A stretch of 8,623 bases of DNA from JBIYSM02 sp044759095. Its GTDB lineage: Bacteria > Bacillota > Bacilli > Brevibacillales > Brevibacillaceae. Positions 1-5,385 of this stretch are shown in pieces; positions within the stretch are counted from its first letter, which is position 1, and each line of letters starts with the position of its first letter. The notes under the pieces are model-generated. The model was given only the letters and a program-made list of their open reading frames with translations, did not search any database and had not been told where the DNA came from. Location: NCBI RefSeq assembly GCF_044759095.2, contig NZ_JBIYSM020000075.1, positions 1 through 8,623 of the forward strand. Direction: 5' to 3'. The position numbers and the translations under genes are program-made.

Positions 1-156
1 TCGGTGGAAATCCTCAATCCGGAAATCAATCGGGAACACATCGAGGATAAGGCATCCGTGCTGGACATCCACGCCAAGACAGAGCAGGGGGAGCACGTCA
101 ACATCGAGATTCAGCTGGAAAACAGGTTCGACATAGAAAACTTGGCGATAGCCTAG
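1..156 (+). pseudogene. Rpn family PD-(D/E)XK nuclease/putative transposase, fragment
   Basis: Frame 1 is open from the window edge to TAG at 154-156 and gives 51 residues. The stretch LNPEINREHIEDKASVLDIH followed by NIEIQLENRFD matches the N-terminal core of Rpn-type transposase-nucleases (PDDEXK_2 group), including the Asp of 'VLDIHAKT' and the E-I-Q of 'NIEIQL' that form part of the nuclease site. In the family this block continues into a conserved YYW segment and about 200 more residues. Here the match stops after 'NRFDIE' (about 138) and the frame closes six codons later, so the gene is 3'-truncated; its 5' end lies outside the window. The dispersed repeat begins 14 bases after the stop and may mark the break. 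Family assignment is from memory of the motif; the loss of the C-terminus is seen directly. Confidence 0.75.
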
Positions 157-169
157 CGTTGTAGGGAAT

Positions 170-266
170 GGGAATGGTGCCTGTCACCACCCGGATTATG
201 TCGAAGGGGTCTGTCTCGAAGGAGGCAGGCTCTTTCCATTTGTTCGGAACTCACTGCAAAACCCTT
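170..266 (+). repeat. Dispersed intergenic repeat, copy L
   Basis: This block of about 97 bases is nearly identical to 8515-8621 in the same orientation. It opens with GGGAATGGTGCCTGTCACC, which holds the small inverted repeat TGGTG-CCTGT-CACCA, then carries a stem-loop (204-235), and ends with a conserved tail through TTCGGAACTCACTGCAAAAC. Compared with the right copy it lacks 10 bases near 196-200 and has a few substitutions. No coding frame is evident. The GGTGCCTGTCACC motif resembles short repeats I recall from many Firmicutes genomes, sometimes near REP-associated (IS200-like) tyrosine transposases; that link is recollection, not shown here. Confidence 0.85.
204..235 (+). terminator. 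Stem-loop within repeat L, terminator-like
   Basis: Bases 204-217 pair with 222-235 around the loop GAAG, giving 14 consecutive pairs if four G-U pairs are allowed. The 3' arm ends CTCTTT, followed by CCATTTG, so the U-run is short. Only the plus-strand RNA pairs fully; the minus strand would have A-C mismatches. It could terminate plus-strand transcripts, or be the structural core of the repeat. Confidence 0.4.
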
Positions 267-322
267 TTTAAAAGTAAGCGTCAAATCCTGCACACCTATG
301 AAGTTGCCTTGCCCTGTAAGAT

Positions 323-360
323 AATCTTCCTCAGAACGATGTGAGGAGGATTTTTTTTTT
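323..360 (+). promoter_or_regulatory. Hairpin with T-tract that covers the tnpA ribosome binding site
   Basis: AATCTTCCTCA (323-333) pairs over 11 bases, with one G-U, with TGAGGAGGATT (342-352) across an 8-base loop, followed by an unbroken T-run to 360 and ATG at 361. The shape is that of an intrinsic terminator. The GAGGAGG in the 3' arm is also the only Shine-Dalgarno sequence for tnpA. Transcripts entering from outside would therefore terminate or have the site hidden, a protection known from other insertion sequences such as IS10 and IS50. Confidence 0.65.
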
Positions 361-681
361 ATGACGCAGAAAAAGCTAAGAGAGGTGTGGATCACCCGGA
401 TCAAAGATGATCGGTCAAGCGGATGGCGTGTGGCAACCTGGTGTGAACGTCATGAAGTGACACCGCGCCCAGCGTTGGCATTGGATGCGAAAATTGAAAG
501 AGCTGATGAGCAAAAACCGGCAACAAGCAAGCCGCAGTGGGCTCCCATCCATATGGATTAAACATCATCTGACGGAACATCGCCCCTGCTTGTCAAAGTC
601 GGTTCGGCAAGCATTGGAGTTGGACCGGGCTTCGAGCCATCCTTTCTTGCCGATGTTGTCAGGGTGCTGAAAGCCTTATGC
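361..681 (+). pseudogene. tnpA: IS66 family accessory protein TnpA, decayed
   Basis: The start MTQKKLREVWITRIKDD and 'WCERHEVTP' match the N-terminus of IS66 TnpA (transposase_8/helix-turn-helix type). The expected 'W-x-W-x-R-K' segment (WHWMRKLKELM) is read one frame over at about 475-525. The original frame then resumes with 'KPQWAPIHMD' and stops at TAA 559-561. Past the stop the same frame continues with the TnpA C-terminal signature 'LLVKVGSASIGVGPGFEPS' and 'ADVVRVLKALC', up to 681. Two compensating indels and one nonsense codon, plus loss of the normal stop after 'ALC', make a functional product very unlikely. The end overlaps the tnpB ATG at 678, the usual IS66 arrangement. Confidence 0.8.
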
Positions 682-957
682 GAAGCGAAATTCAGGTGGA
701 TCGGGTGTACCTCGCCTGCGGCAGCACGGATATGCGCAAGTCCATTGACGGGCTCGCTGCTATGATCAAGGAGGGATTTGATCTCGATCATTTTCACCTA
801 CTCTGTTTGTCTTTTGGCAATCGGCAACGAGACAAACTGAAAATCTTGATTGGGAGCATAACGGATTCTGGCTCTACTACCGTCGGTTGGAGCGTGGAAC
901 GTTCCGGTGGCCGACAGATGCAAGGCTGGGTCGCTTAAGATTACCCGGCGCGAGATG
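678..957 (+). pseudogene. tnpB: IS66 family accessory protein TnpB, frameshifted and 3'-truncated
   Basis: From ATG 678 the frame reads QVDRVYLACGSTDMRKSIDG and 'NRQRDKLKIL', hallmark segments of IS66 Orf2/TnpB (about 115 residues when intact). The expected 'SPTLFVF' lies one frame over near 795-815. After KIL a one-base loss (about 849) moves the reading to a second frame giving 'WEHNGFWLYYRRLERGTFRW', and a further shift near 920 gives 'GSLKITRREM' in the third frame. The rest of TnpB ('RWLLDGL...' in relatives) is missing: the sequence passes straight into the peptidase gene at about 955-960. Its product is thought to assist IS66 transposition, but this copy cannot encode it. Confidence 0.8.
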
Positions 958-1707
958 ATTGCCTATGAAGAGATCGCAGGAATGCTAAAGGCTGTAGAAA
1001 AACATCGAGATAACAAACCGTATCTACTGAAGGGAAATTCATTTTCTCTTTACTTCTTTACGAATGAAAATGGTGGAAGAAATGCGGAGTATCCTTTTCC
1101 AAACGACGTCCAGGCATACACGAGTACAAACGGGTACTATGGAAACATGAAAACGGAAATGCTTCTAAACGCTGACAAAAACCCGTATGATTTTAGACCA
1201 ACCCTTCAGCATGAATTAGTTCATTATTATGATCAAAACGCGAAAACTAATGATGGATACAGCAGTTACTGGGGAGTAGGGGGAGCGTTCTTTTCCAGAG
1301 AAGGGGCCGCAGAGTACGGATGTTACAATTATTATCAATATCCCAAAAACACGAAGAATGATTTACCTTTGACGTGGCCAAAGGATAAGAAATCTATTCT
1401 CGAGTATGCAAAGCAACAAGGTGGTTATCGAACGCCGCTTCTCTCCCAAACGGATTTTCGTTCTTTCGGGGATATTTATAATGCAAGTAATAATAACTAT
1501 GGGATGACATACTCCTTGTACTGGTACTTGGTTCAAGAGTATGGTGAGGCAAAAATTCAAGAATATATTACTTATGTAAATAACAAATATGAGCCAAATC
1601 AATCCATCCCTCAAGAAGAAAAAGATAGTGTAGCAATGAAATTCCTTGGAAAGAAAGAAGAACAGGTATTAAAGGAATGGCTCACGTACTTCAACAATTT
1701 CAAATGA
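955..1707 (+). pseudogene. Gluzincin (peptidase MA-like) zinc metallopeptidase, N-terminally truncated
   Basis: The frame is open from 907 to TGA 1705-1707, but the residues before about 955 belong to the TnpB tail, so the peptidase itself begins at the break. The zinc motif HELVH (1210-1224) is followed by EGAAEYG (1300-1320), the spaced Glu motif of gluzincins of the peptidase MA type. The C-terminus (YSLYWYLVQEYGEAKIQEYI ... EEQVLKEWLTYF) resembles the helical tail of that family. Relatives are larger exported proteins; no signal peptide or N-terminal domain remains, so the protein would stay in the cytosol if made. No good ribosome binding site precedes ATG 955 or ATG 907. The catalytic core looks undamaged, hence truncated rather than eroded. 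The region is visibly more AT-rich than its neighbours. Confidence 0.65.
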
Positions 1708-1765
1708 TGAGAAAACGGAGAGTTTCCGGTAAGAATGAAGGAGATTCATCTCTGAAACAAAGGGC

Positions 1766-1806
1766 AGCCCATTTTGGATGCTTAGTGCTCCAGAAAGGGC
1801 TTTTCC
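1766..1806 (+). terminator. Intrinsic terminator after the peptidase gene
   Basis: AGCCC (1766-1770) pairs with GGGCT (1797-1801) and, after an A-A mismatch, TTTTGGA (1772-1778) pairs with TCCAGAA (1789-1795) with one G-U, around a 10-base loop. It is followed by TTTCC. It lies about 60 bases past the peptidase stop and separates that gene from the HEPN cassette. Confidence 0.65.
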
Positions 1807-1835
1807 TATTTCATGGAGATTTGTTTTCATTCGTA

Positions 1836-1841
1836 TATAAT
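1836..1841 (+). promoter_or_regulatory. Possible -10 box of the HEPN-MNT cassette promoter
   Basis: A perfect TATAAT sits about 95 bases upstream of the HEPN start, just past the peptidase terminator. No recognisable -35 hexamer occurs 16-18 bases upstream and there is no TGn extension, so the call rests on one element and on position. Confidence 0.3.
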
Positions 1842-1935
1842 GAAGATAAGTATGAATTCAATCGGATCTTAACGCGATGGCCTGATGGTGTAGCTTGTCA
1901 TTCTTACGACCATAATAGAAGGAGAGGTGACGAAA

Positions 1936-2367
1936 GTGAATAACAATGAAAAATATGAATACTGGGAAGATATAGCGGAGTATGACTTAGCAACGGCTCG
2001 GGCCATGCTCCAATCAGGTCGATACCTGTACGTCGTGTTTATGTGCCAGCAGGCCATCGAGAAGTTAGTCAAGGGTTTGTATGTCCTTTATACAGGGGAG
2101 GAACCGCCACGTACCCACAACATATGGCTCGTTCTGAGTGCCTTGGCCGTGTATGAATCTTTTCAACAAAAAGCGAACGATGCCACGTTTGTGGAGAAAA
2201 AAGCGACATACAAACCGTTTTTTGCCGAGTTGGTGGCGTACTATATATCGGAGCGGTATCCATCGTATCGTGAAAAGTTGTCCACGTCCGTGAAGGAAGA
2301 AAAAGCACGTCATGTCATGGGAAAGACGGAGGAGGTATTTCGATGGCTGCAATCCCTGCGGAAGTGA
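1936..2367 (+). CDS. HEPN domain protein, putative toxin of a HEPN/MNT pair
   Basis: This 143-residue protein is a full-length HEPN domain of the PF05168 kind. 'YWEDIAEYDLATARAMLQSG' (9-28) and 'YLYVVFMCQQAIEKLVKG' (30-47) form the first helices, and 'YYISERYPSYREKL' (102-115) carries the conserved R-Y-P. HEPN proteins paired with MNT nucleotidyltransferases act as toxins, often RNases, neutralised by the partner. The R-X4-6-H catalytic motif of active HEPN RNases is not visible, nor is the R-X4-H-X-Y motif that MntA modifies in HepT of Shewanella, so activity is uncertain. GTG 1936 is chosen because AAGGAGAGGTGA lies just upstream; GTG 1927 is in frame but inside that site. The end overlaps the MNT gene by 25 bases, implying translational coupling. 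Confidence 0.88.
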   Translation: MNNNEKYEYWEDIAEYDLATARAMLQSGRYLYVVFMCQQAIEKLVKGLYVLYTGEEPPRTHNIWLVLSALAVYESFQQKANDATFVEKKATYKPFFAELVAYYISERYPSYREKLSTSVKEEKARHVMGKTEEVFRWLQSLRK

Positions 2368-2663
2368 AACGGGTAGTGGAGGAGTATGTTCGCAACATTA
2401 GTCAGTTGATTCCCGTAAAAAAGGCTGTCCTGTTTGGTTCGTATGCCAAAGGTACGTTCGACGAGGGAAGTGACGTTGATCTGGCCATCTTCTCCGATTA
2501 TTTCGAGCAGATGGATCGGGTCGAGGGCATCAAATTCTTGTTGATGCACGCGATGGACTACCACGTTGATTTGGAACCGATTGCTTTTACCGAGAAAGAA
2601 TATGCCATGAAGGAAGGGATTGTCGGCGAAATCCTCAAGACAGGCGTTGAAATCGCTGTTTGA
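2343..2663 (+). CDS. MNT-type minimal nucleotidyltransferase, putative antitoxin of the HEPN/MNT pair
   Basis: The product has 106 residues, the usual size of stand-alone MNT proteins. The nucleotidyltransferase signature is complete: G32-S33 in 'VLFGSYAKG', then 'SDVDLAIF' with D44 and D46, and a third acidic residue D76 in 'YHVDLEP'. An active enzyme of the Pol beta-like superfamily is therefore expected. In characterised HEPN/MNT systems (MntA/HepT) the MNT protein neutralises HEPN by adding AMP units. ATG 2343 is preceded by GGAGGAGG with a 7-base gap, located inside the HEPN coding sequence; the 25-base overlap ties synthesis of the two proteins. Its target residue in this HEPN cannot be read off, because the usual tyrosine motif is missing. 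Confidence 0.9.
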   Translation: MAAIPAEVKRVVEEYVRNISQLIPVKKAVLFGSYAKGTFDEGSDVDLAIFSDYFEQMDRVEGIKFLLMHAMDYHVDLEPIAFTEKEYAMKEGIVGEILKTGVEIAV

Positions 2664-2699
2664 AGGGAAGTGATCTTGTTTCGACAGGAGGAACCGATT

Positions 2700-2885
2700 T
2701 TGAAACATTGCTTCATGTGCGAAGGAGATCTGGAACAAAAGCTTGTCACGGTCGAACGTGATTGGATGGGCAAAAAAATCATCATCGAGGACGTACCCAC
2801 CGAGGTGTGCGATCAATGCGGGGAACGATATTTCGACGCGGAGACGACGCTTCGGATGAGATCGAGGATGGGGAAACGAAAGTGA
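2700..2885 (+). CDS. YgiT-type zinc-finger protein (MqsA N-terminal-like)
   Basis: The protein has 61 residues with two CxxC knuckles, C4-C7 (HCFMC) and C37-C40 (CDQCGERYFDAE), separated by a strand-rich middle, 'MGKKIIIEDVPTEVC'. This is the zinc-binding fold seen in the N-terminal half of MqsA and in stand-alone YgiT antitoxins, which usually follow a DUF4258 or MqsR-like toxin. No such toxin lies next to it; the gene instead trails the HEPN/MNT pair by 36 bases. TTG 2700 is favoured because AGGAGGA (2686-2692) sits 7 bases upstream and the product then starts at the usual family position; GTG 2670 is an in-frame alternative with a poorer site. No DNA-binding domain follows. The basic tail (RMRSRMGKRK) may be native or the result of joining to the next gene fragment. 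Confidence 0.85.
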   Translation: MKHCFMCEGDLEQKLVTVERDWMGKKIIIEDVPTEVCDQCGERYFDAETTLRMRSRMGKRK

Positions 2886-3381
2886 ATGCCATTGCTCCGG
2901 ACGGAGATGTCGAGGAAGCGTTTACCCTGAACGACGAGTATCCCATTGACGGGATGAAGCTGGATAAGAATCAAACCGTTTATCTTGTGTTGGGAACTAA
3001 TCTCTACGCCTATCAATTGAACGGCAAAAAGAAGTGGAAGACAGAGATTGATTACGGTCTGGCCGAAATGGAATTGGACAAAAACGGCATGCTCTACGTG
3101 AGAACGTACGATTCGCTGTATGCCATTTCGCCCGAAGGCTCGATCACATGGAAGCTGAATGGTCTGAATTACTATTCCAACTTTGCCCTCGGCAATGATG
3201 GAGTGATCTATGTCAGCGATTCGGAATCACTGACTGCCTATAAGACCGGCAAAGCCGCCGAAGAGAAAAAAGTGAAAACCTTAACCGTCAACATGAAATC
3301 TCTTTCCATCACCAAGGGAAAATCGCTCACAAAGCCACATACGGCAAAAAGACGATTTCCATTACGGTAACGGTGAAGTAA
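2882..3381 (+). pseudogene. Beta-propeller (PQQ-like) protein with Big_2 C-terminus, fragment with internal deletion
   Basis: From GTG 2882 the frame reads propeller-blade repeats: 'TVYLVLGTNLYAYQLNGKKK' + W, 'MLYVRTYDSLYAISPEGS' + ITW, and 'VIYVSDSESLTAYKTG'. A linker and the first strand of a Big_2 domain follow (VKTLTVNMKSLSITKGKS). The frame then breaks at about 3330. The end of a Big_2 domain, KATYGKKTISITVTVK, is read one frame over and stops at TAA 3379-3381, so the middle of that domain, roughly 45 residues, is deleted. The gene also lacks a signal peptide and N-terminal blades. Its first codon overlaps the YgiT stop (GTGA), so the remnant could be translated by coupling. Such proteins are usually exported. 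The protein family is clear; the gene's original extent is not. Confidence 0.7.
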
Positions 3382-3382
3382 G

Positions 3383-3418
3383 AGAGGACCGCTTCAAACG
3401 GCCCTGACGGTTCTTTTA
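3383..3418. terminator. Terminator between convergent genes
   Basis: AGAGGACCG (3383-3391) pairs with CGGTTCTTT (3408-3416), with two G-U pairs, followed by TACCTTATTTTA on the plus strand. It lies between the plus-strand propeller remnant and the minus-strand IseA-like gene, whose stop is at 3421-3423. Read from the minus strand it pairs less well and has a poor U-run. Confidence 0.55.
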
Positions 3419-3420
3419 CC

Positions 3421-4023
3421 TTATTTTACGCTTTGAACTTCGCTATCCAGCTTCCATCCCGCTCCTTCTACGAGTCGAACCTTAATCTCTCGGATGGAAG
3501 CAAACTCTTCTTCGCCGTTAGATACTTTACAGGAGTAGACTTTTTCGGTTGGGGTCTCTGATACAAGAGTCGGCTTGATCTTGTCCCACTCAAGAATGGA
3601 ACCGCTGTCACCGACAATTTTCGCCAGCTTCCCATTGATTTCCAAAATGGTTTTGTTCTCCATTTGTTTCTTCAGGAAATCCTCTGCTCGTTCTTTTGTA
3701 TAAACCGCCTCAAAATAAGCAAGGAACTCTTCTTTTGTGTCTACATCTGATCCTAACCATTGGTAGTCATATTCACTGCCTGCGGGTTTGAATGGGGTTG
3801 GATCATCAGGCGTGCTTCTCCCTGCCATTACATGCCAATAGCGTTTCTGGGCTTCTCCGGTGAGAATAGGCAGTGTTTTTTCGTTCATTTCAGAAAGAAA
3901 ATAGACATCCTCCCGATCCATTTTTGTTTCAGTAGAAAGATCCAAAGTTGGTGCTGGCGGTTGGGAAACGGAAAAGGCTGGAAGAAGAAAAATCGAACCG
4001 GCCAACAGGATTAGTTTCATCAT
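3421..4023 (-). CDS. IseA-like secreted DL-endopeptidase inhibitor
   Basis: This 200-residue exported protein starts with a signal peptide (MMKLILLAGSIFLLPAFSVS, likely cut near residue 20). The mature part carries segments I associate with the IseA/YoeB family: 'YQWLGSDVDTKEEFLAYF' (87-104), 'VYTKERAEDFL' (107-117), 'NGKLAKIVGDSGSILEWDK' (130-148) and a C-terminal strand 'GAGWKLDSEV'. IseA of Bacillus subtilis (about 180 residues) binds and inhibits D,L-endopeptidase autolysins at the cell wall; a like role is inferred. The upstream minus-strand gene ends 18 bases before this start and GAGGAGA precedes ATG 4023, so the two are probably co-transcribed. A second ATG follows directly. No damage is visible. 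The main doubt is whether it is a true inhibitor or a more distant relative. Confidence 0.7.
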   Translation of the reverse strand: MMKLILLAGSIFLLPAFSVSQPPAPTLDLSTETKMDREDVYFLSEMNEKTLPILTGEAQKRYWHVMAGRSTPDDPTPFKPAGSEYDYQWLGSDVDTKEEFLAYFEAVYTKERAEDFLKKQMENKTILEINGKLAKIVGDSGSILEWDKIKPTLVSETPTEKVYSCKVSNGEEEFASIREIKVRLVEGAGWKLDSEVQSVK

Positions 4024-4041
4024 CGCAGCAGTCTCCTCTCA

Positions 4042-4557
4042 TTAGGGAATGTATTGTTCGGTTATTTTTGTAACCACTCCGTTGGTGATTTCAATATGGA
4101 ATGGTTTATAAGAATTGCTTTCGTTTTGTAAAAAGAACAGAACAAAATCTTCTCTGGTCACTTTTTCATTCCATTTGATTTCGCCCGTGCGAGTTTGCAA
4201 AATGAATTGGGCTGTATCCGCAATCATGAAGGTGCGGATTTTCGGATTCACATTCCGAATGTAAATGCCATTGGGGGCGTGTTTGGGACTCCCTGGTTCC
4301 GAACATTCCTTGCAGTCTTTTAGAAACTCACGATCTGCTTCTTTTCCCGTATACCACTGAATGTAATCAAAGTCAGCGTAAAGCTTTCCTTTTTGAATTT
4401 TCAATGACTGGATATAAGCGGTCGCTTTCTCTGTTGAAACAGACCGTTGAACTGATTTTGCCTGCGGGGAGGGAGGCATTGCTGTTGCAGCACTCACGCC
4501 CACAGTCATCCCTGCAAAGGATGAAAGAACGAATAGAGTGGCTAGTGTTTTTTTCAT
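4042..4557 (-). CDS. Exported protein of unknown function, upstream partner of the IseA-like gene
   Basis: The product has 171 residues with a clear signal peptide (MKKTLATLFVLSSFAGMTVG ..., cleavage likely after VSA or ATA, residues 21-26). The mature domain runs 'YIQSLKIQKGKLYADFDYIQ' (49-68), 'WYTGKEADREFLKD' (69-81), two close cysteines C82 and C85, 'IYIRNVNPKIRTFMIA' (99-113), 'ITNGVVTKITEQYIP' at the end. I recall similar exported proteins with an I-x-N-x-N-P-K-[IL]-R block in Bacillales, but know no function. ATG 4557 is chosen: GGAAGGAG lies 8 bases upstream and the signal peptide starts there. The open frame extends upstream to 4800, but that part runs antisense to the receptor remnant and is not needed. 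Eighteen bases separate it from the next gene, suggesting an operon. Confidence 0.82.
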   Translation of the reverse strand: MKKTLATLFVLSSFAGMTVGVSAATAMPPSPQAKSVQRSVSTEKATAYIQSLKIQKGKLYADFDYIQWYTGKEADREFLKDCKECSEPGSPKHAPNGIYIRNVNPKIRTFMIADTAQFILQTRTGEIKWNEKVTREDFVLFFLQNESNSYKPFHIEITNGVVTKITEQYIP

Positions 4558-4617
4558 GACGTTACTCCTTCCCAAATGTTTCCTCCGAATGATAAGACGT
4601 ATATGGGAACAAAAAGT

Positions 4618-5241
4618 TTCAACAGTTCTCGGCCTGCTCCTCCCCATCGCAGGAACTGACTGCCAGCGCAACGGAAAGCGCCCGCGCATCCGTCCAAATC
4701 TCTGCGATAATTCGGAAACGGCAGACTTACATGCCAAAGAGGGAGCAAAAAAGCTGGAAGAGCTTGTGAACAAAATGGACGATATCACCAAACGGGTCAA
4801 TTCGACGGAAGAAATTGTTCAGAGATTAGGGGAACAGTCTGAATCAATCATGGGGATCATCTCGACGATCCGGGAAATAAGCGGACAAACCAATCTGTTG
4901 GCCTTACATGCAGCAATTGAAGCAGCAAGGGCTGGCGAACAGGGAAGAAGTTTTGCCGTAGTAGCCAATGAGGTGCGCAAACTGGCAGAAGAGTCAGGCA
5001 CAGGCAGCGCGGCGGAGTGTCCGAAGAGGGAGATGTCTTCAGGCAAATCTTGCGTGCGGTAGATGATGTGAACCGTCAGATTGCACAAATGACGCAGGCA
5101 GCCATAGCCAACGATACACAGGAAGTTTCTGCCGCATCTGAGCAGCATACAGCGTCGTCGCAAGAGATGACCGCCACTGCGGAAACCTTGGCGGATATGG
5201 CGGCAAGGCTGTCAGACCAGGTAAAAAGGTTTACAATCTAA
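4618..5241 (+). pseudogene. Methyl-accepting chemotaxis protein, C-terminal remnant in three frames
   Basis: Three frames in turn give parts of a receptor signalling domain. 'SQELTASATESARASVQISA' is at about 4647-4706. 'ISGQTNLLALHAAIEAARAG' followed by EQGRSFAVVANEVRKLAEES is at 4879-5001, the hairpin tip that contacts CheA and CheW. 'VSEEGDVFRQILRAVDDVNR' is at about 5017-5075, ending with MTATAETLADMAARLSDQVK and TAA 5239-5241. The sensor, membrane and HAMP parts are absent and the 5' edge abuts the start region of the divergent exported-protein gene. The tip has the canonical sequence apart from His for Asn in 'LALHAAIE'. At least two frameshifts, and probably a loss around 5005-5020, mean no working receptor. 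Confidence 0.85.
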
Positions 5242-5260
5242 AGCGTGTACCAACGATCCA

Positions 5261-5309
5261 AGTGACCGCCTGGTAGTGCCAAAGCTCAACGGCAGTCACT
5301 TCTCTTTTC
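5261..5309 (+). terminator. Intrinsic terminator after the receptor remnant
   Basis: AGTGAC (5261-5266) pairs with GTCACT (5295-5300) and, past a C-A mismatch, GCC pairs with GGC. A 20-base loop can form an inner TGG/CCA stem. TCTCTTTTCC follows. Its position 20 bases past the receptor stop fits a surviving terminator. Confidence 0.55.
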
Positions 5310-5385
5310 CCCCGCTAACATACGCGCACAGGTCTCCGCATAGAATGAACGTAGATGATACTTTGAAATTATTGGGGGAAATGCG

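Larger units (their letters stand above)
274..957 (+). mobile_element. IS66-family insertion sequence, left-end remnant
   Basis: The element starts with GTAAGCGTCAAATCCTGC at 274, which fits the GTAAGCG terminal repeat typical of IS66-family elements, and continues with remnants of the overlapping tnpA and tnpB accessory genes. It breaks off inside the tnpB C-terminus (after ...KITRREM, about 955-957). The large tnpC transposase gene and the right end are absent. The eight bases before the end, TTTTAAAA (266-273), have the length of an IS66 target duplication but cannot be confirmed without the other end. Multiple frameshifts and a stop show that it is long dead. Confidence 0.8.

Noticed and set aside
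153..404. Minus-strand frame across the repeat and the IS66 left end
   Set aside because: It spans two unrelated elements and both hairpins, so it is a chance open frame.
907..954. MADRCKAGSLKITRREM as the native N-terminus of the metallopeptidase
   Set aside because: These residues match the TnpB C-terminal region, so they belong to the IS66 remnant.
1927..1935. GTG 1927 as the HEPN start
   Set aside because: It lies within the Shine-Dalgarno sequence AAGGAGAGGTGA; GTG 1936 has proper spacing and fits family length.
2762..2881. Upstream part of the propeller frame as a fused protein
   Set aside because: It is YgiT DNA read in another frame (His/Arg-rich, no blade pattern), with only a TTG start lacking a ribosome binding site.
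4558..4800. N-terminal extension of the minus-strand exported-protein gene up to 4800
   Set aside because: The extension runs antisense to the receptor remnant, and a strong ribosome binding site plus signal peptide place the start at 4557.
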